Counted from the first letter of the stretch, positions 35,856 through 45,910 are shown. The stretch: DNA of 64,000 nucleotides from Gemmatimonadaceae bacterium (GCA_013697785.1 JACCWE010000030.1:1-64000), one strand, 5' to 3'. The notes: generated by a model from the letters alone, not told the origin. Numbers and translations are program-made.

Positions 35856-37213
35856 GCCTCAACGTCGACGCCCTCCGCAGCGCGTACGCGATTCGCGGAC
35901 ACCCACACGCGAGCCGTGCCGAGATCGTGCGCTTCCGCGATCAGCAAATCCGGAAGCTCGTGCAGCACGCTTATCGCAACGTGCCGTACTATCGTGCGCT
36001 CTGGGATGAGCAGGGCGTGCACCCCGACTGCATCCGCGGCGCCGGCGATATGTCGCTGCTGCCGACCGTCACGAAGACACACTTCCGGGCGACGCCCGAG
36101 ATCGAGCGCGTAGCCTCGGGAATCGACCCCGAGATGCTCATCCCCGCGGCGAGCAGCGGGGCGAGCGGGCGCCCGTTCATGATCCGGCGCAGCTGGATGG
36201 AGCACAACATCCTCTACCTGCCACGCATCCGGGCACTCCGCTCGTACGGTATCAAGCGCAGCGATCGCGCGCTCAACATTCTCAATCCCAAGCACGTGCA
36301 CGCGCGCGACAACAAGATCATCGGCCGCACCCTCGTCGCGCTCAAGCTCCTCCCGCGCCAGAAGCGCGTGAGCATCCATCTCGACCCCGAGGCGATCGCG
36401 GCCGAGGTTCGCGCCTTTCGACCGGCGATGCTCAGCGGATATCCGAACATGCTCGCGCGCGCGTCGGAGGTGCTGAAACGGGACCCGATTTCGCCGCCGA
36501 GCATTCGCGTCGCGCTCGTCGGCGCCGAAGCGCTCACTCCCGATCTCCGTCGCAGAATCGAGTCGCGGCTCGGCGTTCCCGTGCGCGATCAATACGGGAG
36601 CAACGAGTGCAACCTGATGGCGTGGGAGTGCGCCCACGGCGGCCCGCTGCACACGTGCGACGATACGGTGCTCGTCGAGGTCGTCGGGCCCGACGGCGCT
36701 TCTGTCGCGCCGGGTGAGACCGGCGAGGTCGTCGTCACCGCGCTCCATTCGTTCACGATGCCTCTCATCCGCTTCCGCATCGGCGACGTCGCGGTGCAGG
36801 GCTCCGCGCAGTGCGAGTGCGGCGCACCCTTCGCGACGATTCAAAGCGTGCAGGGACGCATGCTCGACATGTTCCCGCTTCCGAGTGGACGAGTGATTCA
36901 CCCGTACTACCTCAGCGAGACGCTGATCATGGACGATTCCGACTGGATCGAGAGCTTCCAGCTCACGCAGGAGCGCATCGACAGCGTCACGATGCGTGTA
37001 GTCTCGCGCGCGGAGCCGACGGAGGCGCGACTCGCCAGGCTCCGCGCGCACGGGGCCGAGCTGCTGGGCCGTGACGTGCACTTCGAGCTTCTCGTAGTGA
37101 GCAGCATTCCATCGGAGCTGAGCGGCAAGTTCAGGCCGGCGCGCTCGCACGTCACCTCGAGTTACGATGAGGTGACTGTTCCCGCGCTTCCAGCCCCTGT
37201 GGCGTCGTCGTGA
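35852..37213 (+). CDS. CapK/PaaK-type adenylate-forming enzyme, copy 2
   Basis: 453 residues and related to the gene before it. It has LIPAASSGASGRPFMIRRSW, VALVGAEALTPDLRRRIESR, VRDQYGSNECNLMAWECAHG, MPLIRFRIGDVAVQGSAQCE, a CECG cluster, GRMLDMFPLPSGRVIHPYYL and SELSGKFRPARS near the end, where the Lys could serve the second half-reaction. The N-terminal helical part QQIRKLVQHAYRNVPYYRAL is typical of the CapK family. It activates a carboxylic acid for transfer. Overlaps of 4 bases on both sides show tight translational coupling. The substrates of the two copies are probably different because the loops differ. Confidence 0.86.
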   Translation: MSLNVDALRSAYAIRGHPHASRAEIVRFRDQQIRKLVQHAYRNVPYYRALWDEQGVHPDCIRGAGDMSLLPTVTKTHFRATPEIERVASGIDPEMLIPAASSGASGRPFMIRRSWMEHNILYLPRIRALRSYGIKRSDRALNILNPKHVHARDNKIIGRTLVALKLLPRQKRVSIHLDPEAIAAEVRAFRPAMLSGYPNMLARASEVLKRDPISPPSIRVALVGAEALTPDLRRRIESRLGVPVRDQYGSNECNLMAWECAHGGPLHTCDDTVLVEVVGPDGASVAPGETGEVVVTALHSFTMPLIRFRIGDVAVQGSAQCECGAPFATIQSVQGRMLDMFPLPSGRVIHPYYLSETLIMDDSDWIESFQLTQERIDSVTMRVVSRAEPTEARLARLRAHGAELLGRDVHFELLVVSSIPSELSGKFRPARSHVTSSYDEVTVPALPAPVASS

Positions 37214-37908
37214 ACAAGTACGTGCGCGACGCAATCACCTTCCCGCACGACGCACGGCTCGCGTGGCGGCACTCGGGTGCGCGCGGCGCGTGGCGAGAGA
37301 TGCGGCTTCGGACGCTCGATCGCATCTCGCGTGGCGGGCTCGCGCTCCTGTTCGAGCACGTCGTCGCCGACGTGCCGCGCCTTCCGCTGCCGGAAGGCGT
37401 GCGCATCGCGCCCTTCGCAGGCCCCGACTGGTCGCTCTTCCTCGCCCTCACCTCCGAGAAGAGAATCGAGAAATTCAAAGCGAGGATAGCGCGCGGACGC
37501 GAGTGTCTCGTGGCGTGGCGCGGCGAGCGTCCGGTCGGCTTCACCTGGGTCTCGACGCGCATGGACGCCGACATCGAGACGTACGCGCTCCCCCTCCCCG
37601 CCGACGCGTGCTACCACTGGGACCTCTACGTCACCTCCGAGGAGCGCGGCAGCGGCGTCGGCACTGCGCTCGCTTGGGAGCGGCTGCACCATTCGCGCGA
37701 GAAATTCTATCGCATAAGCTGGCGGCTGATCGACATCGACAACCTCGCCTCGCAGCGCGGCGCCCAGAAGACGGCGAGCGCGAGCACTCGCGTGGTCGGC
37801 GAGCTGCGCTATAGAAATCTCTTCGGCCGCTCGTGGTATCGCTTCTCTCCGGGAGTGGTGAGCCCCGAGACCGCTCAGGCGCGCGCGGCGCTCATGCCCT
37901 CGACATGA
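37210..37908 (+). CDS. GNAT acetyltransferase-like protein, paralogue A
   Basis: 232 residues from GTG 37210 (GTGA overlap). The N-terminus, MNKYVRDAITFPHDARLAWR, is shared with the gene at 39053, so they are paralogues. A GNAT core is seen in the middle and end: CLVAWRGERPVGFTWVSTRM, CYHWDLYVTSEERGSGVGTA (beta4 and the acyl-CoA pyrophosphate loop RGSGVGTA), LAWERLHHSREKFYRISWRL and IDIDNLASQRGAQKTASAS. Acceptor and acyl donor are unknown. I infer a role in acylating a sugar or amino group of the pathway product, because it sits between a CapK-type enzyme and a FemAB-like transferase. Confidence 0.78.
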   Translation: MNKYVRDAITFPHDARLAWRHSGARGAWREMRLRTLDRISRGGLALLFEHVVADVPRLPLPEGVRIAPFAGPDWSLFLALTSEKRIEKFKARIARGRECLVAWRGERPVGFTWVSTRMDADIETYALPLPADACYHWDLYVTSEERGSGVGTALAWERLHHSREKFYRISWRLIDIDNLASQRGAQKTASASTRVVGELRYRNLFGRSWYRFSPGVVSPETAQARAALMPST

Positions 37909-39056
37909 GAATCGCCGCGGCGCCGAAACCCACGACGCTCGTTCGCGTGCTTCGCAGCGCGAGCGCCGTTCCGCGCGAGCAGTGGGATGCGATTGCCCGG
38001 CGCGGCTACCATCGCCACGCGTGGTTCGTCGCTGCCGAGGCGTGCGGCGCCGAGGCGCGCCACATCGGCGTCTTCGACAGGAAGACGCTCGTCGCCCTCA
38101 TCCCGGCCTACATCGAGCGCGAGACGCTGCACGGAGATCTCCACGCGCGTTGGTTCGGGCCTGCGACTCGCGCGGCCGCGGCGATTGGCGCCGGCCTGCG
38201 TCCGTCGCTCGCGATCGGCGCGCCGATGAGCACCGGCTCTGATCCGCTCGGCAGCAGCACCGTTCTCACTGAGGAAATCCTCGAGCACGCGCTCACCCTT
38301 CTCGAGGAGGAAGCTCGCGACGAGCATTTGACAGCGATTGTGTGGCCGTTCGTCGAGGAGAGCGACGTCGGCGTTCGCGAGGTCGCTCGCCGGCTCGGCT
38401 TTCGCGAGAGCTTCGCCAACTCTGAGGCAGTGATCGACGTAGAATGGAGCTCCCCCGAGGAGTATCTCGCCTCGCGCTCGAAGAATGTGCGGCGAACACT
38501 GCGCAACGAGCTCGCCTGGGTGCACGATCAGGGGATCCGCGTGTCCTGGGAGACGGATCTCCGCGAGCACGCCGCCACCTTCGACGCGTTCTACCGAGCG
38601 TCCTACGTGTCGCGCAACGCGAAGGTCGCCGCGCTCGCGCCGAACTTCTTCGCGGAGCTCGCGGCGCAGCAGTCGCCAGGCATTCGCGTGCAGTGCGCGT
38701 GGCGCGGAAGCTCGCTCCTCGAGATGGCCGTCGCGCTCGACGGCGGCGGCGCGCTCGACCTATGCCTGAGCGCGCAGTCTGAGGAGACTCGCAACGGTCT
38801 CCTTTATCAGCACTGCCTCTGTTACGACCCGATCCGGGCGGCGATCGCGGGCGGGCTCGCGCGCATTCACCTGGGCCCGAGTGCGCTTCATCCCAAGGTT
38901 CTTCGCGGCGCGCGACTCACGACGCGCCTCACGCTCGCGCGCGGCATGACGCCGGTCGCGCGCGCCGCCATCGCCGTGCTCTCGCGCGCGACCGACCTGC
39001 GCAACCGCGCGAAGCAGCGTCGCCTCCTCGGCAAGCTCAGGGCAGCCGCATCGTGA
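37905..39056 (+). CDS. FemAB-like/GNAT acyltransferase
   Basis: 383 residues from ATG 37905 (ATGA overlap). Two half-GNAT units are suggested: residues about 30-150 (HRHAWFVAAEACGAEARHIG, VFDRKTLVALIPAYIERETL) and 190-360 (EYLASRSKNVRRTLRNELAW, VSRNAKVAALAPNFFAELAA, SLLEMAVALDGGGALDLCLS). The C-terminal CLCYDPIRAAIAGGLARIHL followed by GPSALHPKVLRGARL matches the end of FemAB-like proteins, which transfer amino acids from aminoacyl-tRNA, or related acyl groups, to cell-wall or glycolipid acceptors. I cannot say which. It sits between two paralogous GNATs, and the whole set is 4-base coupled. Confidence 0.75.
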   Translation: MRIAAAPKPTTLVRVLRSASAVPREQWDAIARRGYHRHAWFVAAEACGAEARHIGVFDRKTLVALIPAYIERETLHGDLHARWFGPATRAAAAIGAGLRPSLAIGAPMSTGSDPLGSSTVLTEEILEHALTLLEEEARDEHLTAIVWPFVEESDVGVREVARRLGFRESFANSEAVIDVEWSSPEEYLASRSKNVRRTLRNELAWVHDQGIRVSWETDLREHAATFDAFYRASYVSRNAKVAALAPNFFAELAAQQSPGIRVQCAWRGSSLLEMAVALDGGGALDLCLSAQSEETRNGLLYQHCLCYDPIRAAIAGGLARIHLGPSALHPKVLRGARLTTRLTLARGMTPVARAAIAVLSRATDLRNRAKQRRLLGKLRAAAS

Positions 39057-39706
39057 ACAAGTATCTCGTCGACGTCGCCACCTTTCCCGGCGACGCGCGC
39101 CATGCCTGGCGCACCGACGGCGCTCGCGGGCTCTGGACCGAGCTCGCCGAGCGAACGATCTTTCGCGTCGCTCGCTCGGCGCTCTACAACCTGTACGAGC
39201 GCGATCTCGCGACGATCAGGCACGTCGCTCCCCCCGACGGCGTCGAGATCCGGATGCTCGGCGCACACGAGCACGCCCTGCTCGGTGCCATCATGACGCG
39301 CCGCCGTCTCGCCCAGCTCGCGCGCGATCTTGCTAGTCGCACGATCTTCGCGGCGCTCCGCGATGGCGTCGTCGTCGGCTACTCGTGGTGGACGCCCTAC
39401 TTCGACAGTGCGCTCAGCTTCGCGCCGCTCGAGCTTCCCCGGGATGCGACGTTTCACGGCTACGTCCACGTCGAGCGCGCGGAGCGAAAGCGCGGCACCG
39501 CGAGCGCACTGTTCAGCGCGGGAGAGCGCCACCTCCACGCGCAGGGCGCACGGGTGTGCTGGTTCCTCATCAAGTCGACGAACGTCGCCGGCGCGCGCAC
39601 GGCGCGCGGCCGTTGGGGCGGGCGCTCGCGGCACATAGCTGAGGTCAGCTATCGGAAGACTCTTTTTCGCACGAAGCGGCGATTGACGCTTGCGCCTTCT
39701 CAATGA
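39053..39706 (+). CDS. GNAT acetyltransferase-like protein, paralogue B
   Basis: 217 residues from GTG 39053. It is a paralogue of the gene at 37210: the start MNKYLVDVATFPGDARHAWR aligns almost base-position for position. The GNAT core is in IFAALRDGVVVGYSWWTPYF, FHGYVHVERAERKRGTASAL (the glycine-poor RxxxxA loop is ERKRGTAS here) and RVCWFLIKSTNVAGARTARG. The acyl-CoA loop is a weaker match than in paralogue A (RKRGTA against RGSGVGTA), so function may be altered. It overlaps the FemAB-like gene and the flippase by four bases. Confidence 0.72.
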   Translation: MNKYLVDVATFPGDARHAWRTDGARGLWTELAERTIFRVARSALYNLYERDLATIRHVAPPDGVEIRMLGAHEHALLGAIMTRRRLAQLARDLASRTIFAALRDGVVVGYSWWTPYFDSALSFAPLELPRDATFHGYVHVERAERKRGTASALFSAGERHLHAQGARVCWFLIKSTNVAGARTARGRWGGRSRHIAEVSYRKTLFRTKRRLTLAPSQ

Positions 39707-41184
39707 TCGCGCCGACGACACTTTCCGATATCACCGTGCAGCGCGATATGTCCGCGGCCCGTCCCGGACGCGGACGGCGAATCATGCTCTACGCCGCGAC
39801 GCGAGGCACGACCGAGGGGATGCGCAGCATTCGCGGATTGCTGCTCGCAGTCGTCCTCGGGCCGCGCGCATTCGGCATCTGGACGCTCTTCCGCATCTTC
39901 ATGCGCTACACGCCGCTCTCCGGACTCGGCGTGCAGCGCGGGCTCGAGCTGGCGATCGTGCAGGAACACGCGCTCGGCGATGCGGAAGCGGTCGAGCGCT
40001 CGAACACGGCAGCGCGCACCACGCTAGGCTGGATCATCGCGACGGCGATCGCCACCTCACTCGTCGCGCTGATCGCTTCGTTCGTGGTCACCGACGAGCC
40101 GTGGCGACTGGCGCTCCGCGCCGTGTCGCTCGGCGTGGTTCTCGAGGAGCTGTGGGTCTACGCCACGACGTACCTCCGCGCGCTTCGCGAGCTCCGCCGC
40201 TACGCGCTCCTCGAGATCGCGAACGCGTCGCTGCATCTCGTCGCTGCGGTGGGGATGGCGAAGCTCTTCGGCCTTCGCGGCGCGATAGCGGGCTTCGTCG
40301 CAGGCGCGCTCGCGAGCCTGTGGACGGTGCGCAACTGCGCGCCCTTTCGTCCTCTGCTCCACAAGCCGGCGCTGAAAAGGCTCCTCGGCGTCGGGATACC
40401 GCTTGCGCTCTCCTCGGCTCTCACGGTCGCGCTCGGAACCGCAGATCGCCTCGTCGTCGCGGCGTATGGCGGCGCAACGACCCTCGGGCTTTACGCCTTC
40501 GGCGTCTCGATCGCCGGCCTCGCGGCCTCGCTCGCATGGATCATCCGCACCGTGATCTTCCCGGATGTCTACGGCAGCGCGCGCGTGGCGGGAGCGGCGC
40601 CCGCGATGCGCGAGCATCTCGATCGCACCGTGCTTCCCTTCGCCTATCTCTTTCCGCCGATTCTCGGCGCGCTCGCACTCGCGATGGAGCCAACAATGGC
40701 TCTCGCGCTCCCTCGCTATCTTCCCGCAGCATCGGCCGCGCGCATCTTCATTTTCTCGGCGGCCGCCGGGGGGATTACCACGCTCGGCGCGATCGGCGTC
40801 GTCGCAACCGGCAAGCAGCGGGCGCTCCCGCTCCTCTCGGCATTCGCGCTCTGCATCAATCTCGCCTGCTCGATGCTCGCGCTGGAGAACGGCGGCGGGC
40901 TCGCGCTCGTGGCGGGCGGCGCGGTGCTCGCCCAGGCGACGATCGCGACCGGCGTGCTCGCGATTCTCGGCCGTCAGGCGACACTGTCGCGCGCGACGAC
41001 TCTCGTGCTGAAGGGGATGCTGCCGCTCGCGTGGTGCATTGCGTGTGTCGCGCTCACGAGCCGGCTCTACGACCCGCGCAGCATCACGGGCGGAGCAGAG
41101 TCACTCGGAACGTACCTGTTGCTGCTGCTCCCGATCTCGCCGCTCATGGTGAGCGGCTTTCGCAGCGCGCGCGCGACGATCTGA
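39703..41184 (+). CDS. Polysaccharide/lipid flippase, Wzx/MVF type
   Basis: 493 residues with about 12-14 hydrophobic helices. Early segments GMRSIRGLLLAVVLGPRAFG and IWTLFRIFMRYTPLSGLGVQ, and later LLGVGIPLALSSALTVALGT and ADRLVVAAYGGATTLGLYAF, match the Wzx/oligosaccharide-flippase (PST/MVF) fold. It should move a lipid-linked saccharide from the inner to the outer leaflet of the inner membrane. It is the last gene of the operon and is coupled to the GNAT by ATGA. There is no polymerase or ligase gene beside it. It ends 31 bases from the convergent guaB. Confidence 0.87.
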   Translation: MIAPTTLSDITVQRDMSAARPGRGRRIMLYAATRGTTEGMRSIRGLLLAVVLGPRAFGIWTLFRIFMRYTPLSGLGVQRGLELAIVQEHALGDAEAVERSNTAARTTLGWIIATAIATSLVALIASFVVTDEPWRLALRAVSLGVVLEELWVYATTYLRALRELRRYALLEIANASLHLVAAVGMAKLFGLRGAIAGFVAGALASLWTVRNCAPFRPLLHKPALKRLLGVGIPLALSSALTVALGTADRLVVAAYGGATTLGLYAFGVSIAGLAASLAWIIRTVIFPDVYGSARVAGAAPAMREHLDRTVLPFAYLFPPILGALALAMEPTMALALPRYLPAASAARIFIFSAAAGGITTLGAIGVVATGKQRALPLLSAFALCINLACSMLALENGGGLALVAGGAVLAQATIATGVLAILGRQATLSRATTLVLKGMLPLAWCIACVALTSRLYDPRSITGGAESLGTYLLLLLPISPLMVSGFRSARATI

Positions 41185-41215
41185 CTACCAGCAGCGCGAC
41201 TCGCTGCGCGAAGCT

Positions 41216-42808
<1,593 letters not shown>

Positions 42809-43567
42809 CTAGCGCGGGGGCTCGTTGGAGGGCGAGCGGAGCAGCGCGCGCACGTCCGCGTGTGTCGATTCGGAGAGGATATCGCGCGGCGACCCCTCCT
42901 CCACCACCACACCCTTCGCCAACACCGCCACCCTGTCCGCGAACGCCTCGGCGAAGTCCACATCGTGCGTCGAGATCAGCAGCGCGTGCCCCTCGGCCGC
43001 GAGTCCGCGCAGCACCTCGCCGAGGCTGCTGCGGCGCGCGGGATCGAGCGCGGAGGTTGGCTCGTCGAGCAGGAGAAGCGTAGGATCGGGGGCGAGCGCG
43101 CGCGCGATGGCGACGCGCTGCGCCTCTCCCCCCGACAGCTGGCGCGGAAAGGCGGCCATGCGGTGCGCGACACCAAGCGTCGTGAGCAGCGCCGTCGCCT
43201 CCGTTTCCGCTTTCTCGCGCGTCCAGCCGAGCGCGTGCACGAGCGCGAGCGTCACGTTGTCGAGCACCGAGAGATGCTCGAAGAGCGACTGCGACTGGAA
43301 GACCATCCCGACACTGCGGCGCAGCACCTTCAGCTTCGACTCCGGCGGCACGGGCCCCGGTGCGAGCGCAAAGCCGTCGACGACGATCGACCCCGAGTCG
43401 AACGATCCGAGTGCCGCGATCGCGCGCAGCATAGTCGTCTTCCCCGAGCCGGAGGTGCCCATGAGCATGCAGATCTCGCCCGGCGCGACATCGATCGTGA
43501 CGCCGCGCAGCACTTCGACGGCGCCGCGTGATGCGTGAACGTCGCGAACATCCAGCGCCTGGGTCAT
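42809..43567 (-). CDS. ABC transporter ATPase, polar amino acid type
   Basis: 252 residues. Walker A is LMGTSGSGKTTMLRAIAALG, Q-loop VGMVFQSQSLFEHLSVLDNV, signature RQLSGGEAQRVAIARALAPD, Walker B LLLLDEPTSALDPARRSSLG and H-loop LISTHDVDFAEAFADRVAVL. The placement directly after a binding-protein/permease fusion (ATGA overlap with its stop) and the polar-amino-acid-type permease make a GlnQ/HisP-like ATPase the best guess. It completes a three-function, two-gene importer. No substrate prediction is possible. Confidence 0.92.
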   Translation of the reverse strand: MTQALDVRDVHASRGAVEVLRGVTIDVAPGEICMLMGTSGSGKTTMLRAIAALGSFDSGSIVVDGFALAPGPVPPESKLKVLRRSVGMVFQSQSLFEHLSVLDNVTLALVHALGWTREKAETEATALLTTLGVAHRMAAFPRQLSGGEAQRVAIARALAPDPTLLLLDEPTSALDPARRSSLGEVLRGLAAEGHALLISTHDVDFAEAFADRVAVLAKGVVVEEGSPRDILSESTHADVRALLRSPSNEPPR

Positions 43568-45033
43568 ACGGAGCTCCACTTCTTCTCGAGCGCGCGTGCG
43601 AGACGCGACAGTGGAAGCGAGAGCGCGAGATAGATCAACGAGCAGAGAATTCCGGGCACCACCCAGCTGCCGACATTCGTCGCGTAGATCGCCGTCTGCT
43701 TCGTGAGCTCGACGACGGTGATGACGGACACTAGTGACGAATCCTTGAGCAGCGCGACGAAGTCGTTCGTCATCGGCGCGAGCGCGAGCCTGAGCGCCTG
43801 CGGTCCGCGAACGAGTCGAAGGATCTGCGCCTCGGAGAGTCCAAGCGTGCGCCCGGCCTCCAGCTGCGTGCGCGGGATCGCCTGCAGCGCCGCGCGATAG
43901 ATCTCCGATTCGTACGCCGCGTAGTTCAGCCCAAGACCGAGAACGGCCGCGACGAACGCCGGGAGTCGTACGAACCCGGACAGTCCGTAGTACAACACAA
44001 AGAGCTGCAGCAGCACCGGCGTCCCGCGAATGATCTCGACGTACACCGCGAGCGGCGCTCGCACGAGCGGCGATCCGTACACGCGCCCCGCCGCGACCGC
44101 GATGCCTACGCCCACGGCGAGCACCATTGCGAGGCATGAAAGCAGGAGCGTGATCCCCGCGGCGCGCAGCAGCGCGGGGAGATACGAGCGCACGGTGCGC
44201 ACGCTCGCGATCGCCCCCGCGGCGCGCGCGCGCGCGGAGTCGTCGAGCACACGCGCGAAGTACGCGGTTTGCGTCGTGTCCCATACGTGCCATGCGCGAA
44301 ACGTCTTCTCGAGCGAGCCGTCGCGCATCCGTGCGCGCAGAATCGCGTTCACGGAATCGCGAAGTGCGGTGTCGCGAGCCGCGAGCACAGCCACGTAGGA
44401 TCCCGTCTCGACGGGCACCCGCTGGATAAAGAAGCCGCCGGTACGGCGCAGCGAGCGGTCGGCGATGATGTTGTCGAGCAGCACCGCATCCACGCGGCCG
44501 GCAACGAGATCGCTGTAGGGATGCACATCGTCGTCGTACGAGATCGGGATCGGTCCACCATGCGGCTGCGCGTCGAGCAGCATCTGATACGCGCCGGTGC
44601 CGCCGAGCGTGGCGACGCGCTTGCCTGCGAGATCGGCGAGCGTGCGGTAGCGCGCGCTGTCGGCGAAGCGCACGGCGAGCACTTCGCGAAACTCGAAATA
44701 CGGAATCGACACCGCATGCCGCGCGCGCAGCTCCGGCCTGTCCTCGACGCCGGACATCCCGATCGAGAAATCCGCGCGCTCCACCGACGCCTCGATCGAT
44801 GCCCACGCCACCTGGACGAACAGCGGATCGCGATGCAGGTCGTGGCCGATCATCTGTGCGATCTCGACGTCGAAGCCGCGCACCTTCGCGGGGTCGGCGG
44901 GATCCGCCTCTACGAACGGCGCTCCGCCCTCGGCGTCACCGCCCCAGCGAAGCGGCGCGTGCGCACCATTCGCGGGCGAGCACGCGCCGAGCACGAACGA
45001 CGACACCAACGCCGCAAGCGCGCGGCGGACCAG
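43564..45033 (-). CDS. Fused solute-binding protein and permease of a polar amino acid ABC importer
   Basis: About 489 residues. The first part is a lipoprotein signal (ALAALVSSFVLGAC) and a SBP_bac_3 domain (PAKVRGFDVEIAQMIGHDLH, ASIEASVERADFSIGMSGVE, VATLGGTGAYQMLLDAQPHG). From about 280 on is a MetI/HisM-type permease (SYLPALLRAAGITLLLSCLA, YVEIIRGTPVLLQLFVLYYG, YESEIYRAALQAIPRTQLEA, GRTLGLSEAQILRLVRGPQA). The layout resembles GlnP-type fusions. There is no ATG, GTG or TTG in frame that keeps the signal; CTG 45033 gives MVRRALAALVSSFVLGAC, and ATA 45059 lies 8 bases after GGAAG. GTG 45006 would truncate the signal. Confidence 0.82.
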   Translation of the reverse strand: MVRRALAALVSSFVLGACSPANGAHAPLRWGGDAEGGAPFVEADPADPAKVRGFDVEIAQMIGHDLHRDPLFVQVAWASIEASVERADFSIGMSGVEDRPELRARHAVSIPYFEFREVLAVRFADSARYRTLADLAGKRVATLGGTGAYQMLLDAQPHGGPIPISYDDDVHPYSDLVAGRVDAVLLDNIIADRSLRRTGGFFIQRVPVETGSYVAVLAARDTALRDSVNAILRARMRDGSLEKTFRAWHVWDTTQTAYFARVLDDSARARAAGAIASVRTVRSYLPALLRAAGITLLLSCLAMVLAVGVGIAVAAGRVYGSPLVRAPLAVYVEIIRGTPVLLQLFVLYYGLSGFVRLPAFVAAVLGLGLNYAAYESEIYRAALQAIPRTQLEAGRTLGLSEAQILRLVRGPQALRLALAPMTNDFVALLKDSSLVSVITVVELTKQTAIYATNVGSWVVPGILCSLIYLALSLPLSRLARALEKKWSSV

Positions 45034-45059
45034 CCTCGTGCGAACCGCCGCGGTGGCGT

Positions 45060-45500
45060 CTATCGAGCGATCTTCCGGAGACGACGACGGATGCCGCGCG
45101 GCAGGAAGAACGCGGCGGCCACGATCACTTCCTGCAGCGCCGTGGGGTGCAAATCCTCGACCGCACCGTCCCAGTGATCGCGCACCACACGCATGCCGGC
45201 GTTGGTGATCAGCCTGCGCACGGCGAGCACGAGCACGAACACATCGTCGACCTGTCCGAGAAACGGAATGAAGTCCGGAATCAGGTCGATCGGCGAGACG
45301 ACATACGCGATGGCAACGCCCAGGAGCACCTTGTCGAGCGTCGGAACGCGCGGATCTGTGACGAGCCCCGCCATCAGCCGGAGATACGACGGGATCTGCG
45401 TGATCTTGCCGATCAACGTGCGCTTGGCGCCGGTGCGCGGAGCCGGTTCGCGGCTGCGGGGTTTCGAGCGGGCGCCGGCAGTGCTGGAAGTCGCGGTCAC
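45060..45500 (-). CDS. DUF1232 (YkvA-like) membrane protein
   Basis: 146 residues from GTG 45500 (GTGA overlap with the gene before). The conserved DUF1232 core is RVPTLDKVLLGVAIAYVVSP then IDLIPDFIPFLGQVDDVFVL, with a likely membrane helix at about 60-95. The N-terminal 30 residues are basic and low-complexity. The family's function is unknown. It ends at a TAG that overlaps the possible ATA start of the transporter gene. A short hypothetical gene precedes it with a 4-base overlap. Confidence 0.85.
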   Translation of the reverse strand: MTATSSTAGARSKPRSREPAPRTGAKRTLIGKITQIPSYLRLMAGLVTDPRVPTLDKVLLGVAIAYVVSPIDLIPDFIPFLGQVDDVFVLVLAVRRLITNAGMRVVRDHWDGAVEDLHPTALQEVIVAAAFFLPRGIRRRLRKIAR

Positions 45501-45910
45501 GTCGTGGTGCCTCCGGAAGTGTCGGTCGGTGGTACCGCGGGCGCTGTCGCCGGCGGTGCTGCTGCCGGAGTGGCGGTGGGCCGCTCCGTCGTGGCGCGCG
45601 CAACGTTGCGCGACGCCGCATCGACCACATCACTTGCAACTGACTTGCCAGCCGCGGCGACGCCCGAGAGAACGCCCATAGCCTTGTTCATGAGCCCCAT
45701 TGTCTCCGAGATCGCCGACGCCGACACCCGGCCCGCGCGCAGCGTATCCTCGACCCCCTCGGCGAACCGCTGCATCGCGTTCGGCGACTGCGCCGTGCGC
45801 TCCGCGTACTTGGACTCGAGGAACTCGATGTAGTCGAGGAGCTGATACCCACGCTCGTCGGGGAGAACGTCGAGGGTGCGGACGATGCGATCGCGAAGAC
45901 TCGTATTCAT
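45497..45910 (-). CDS. Hypothetical protein, Ala/Pro/Thr-rich C-terminus
   Basis: I do not recognise this. The 137 residues have an acidic-basic N-terminus (DRIVRTLDVLPDERGYQLLD, YIEFLESKYAERTAQSPNAM), an amphipathic helical middle (ISETMGLMNKAMGVLSGVAA) and a disordered Thr/Ala/Pro tail. There is no signal peptide. It is coupled by GTGA to the DUF1232 gene, so perhaps the two act together. The 125-base gap upstream, before the M15 peptidase gene, shows nothing that I can support. Confidence 0.5.
   Translation of the reverse strand: MNTSLRDRIVRTLDVLPDERGYQLLDYIEFLESKYAERTAQSPNAMQRFAEGVEDTLRAGRVSASAISETMGLMNKAMGVLSGVAAAGKSVASDVVDAASRNVARATTERPTATPAAAPPATAPAVPPTDTSGGTTT

Noticed and set aside
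41185..41215. Shared terminator between the flippase operon and guaB
   Set aside because: The 31-base convergent gap has some GC-rich complementarity (CGCG...CGCG), but no stable stem with a T-run could be drawn.
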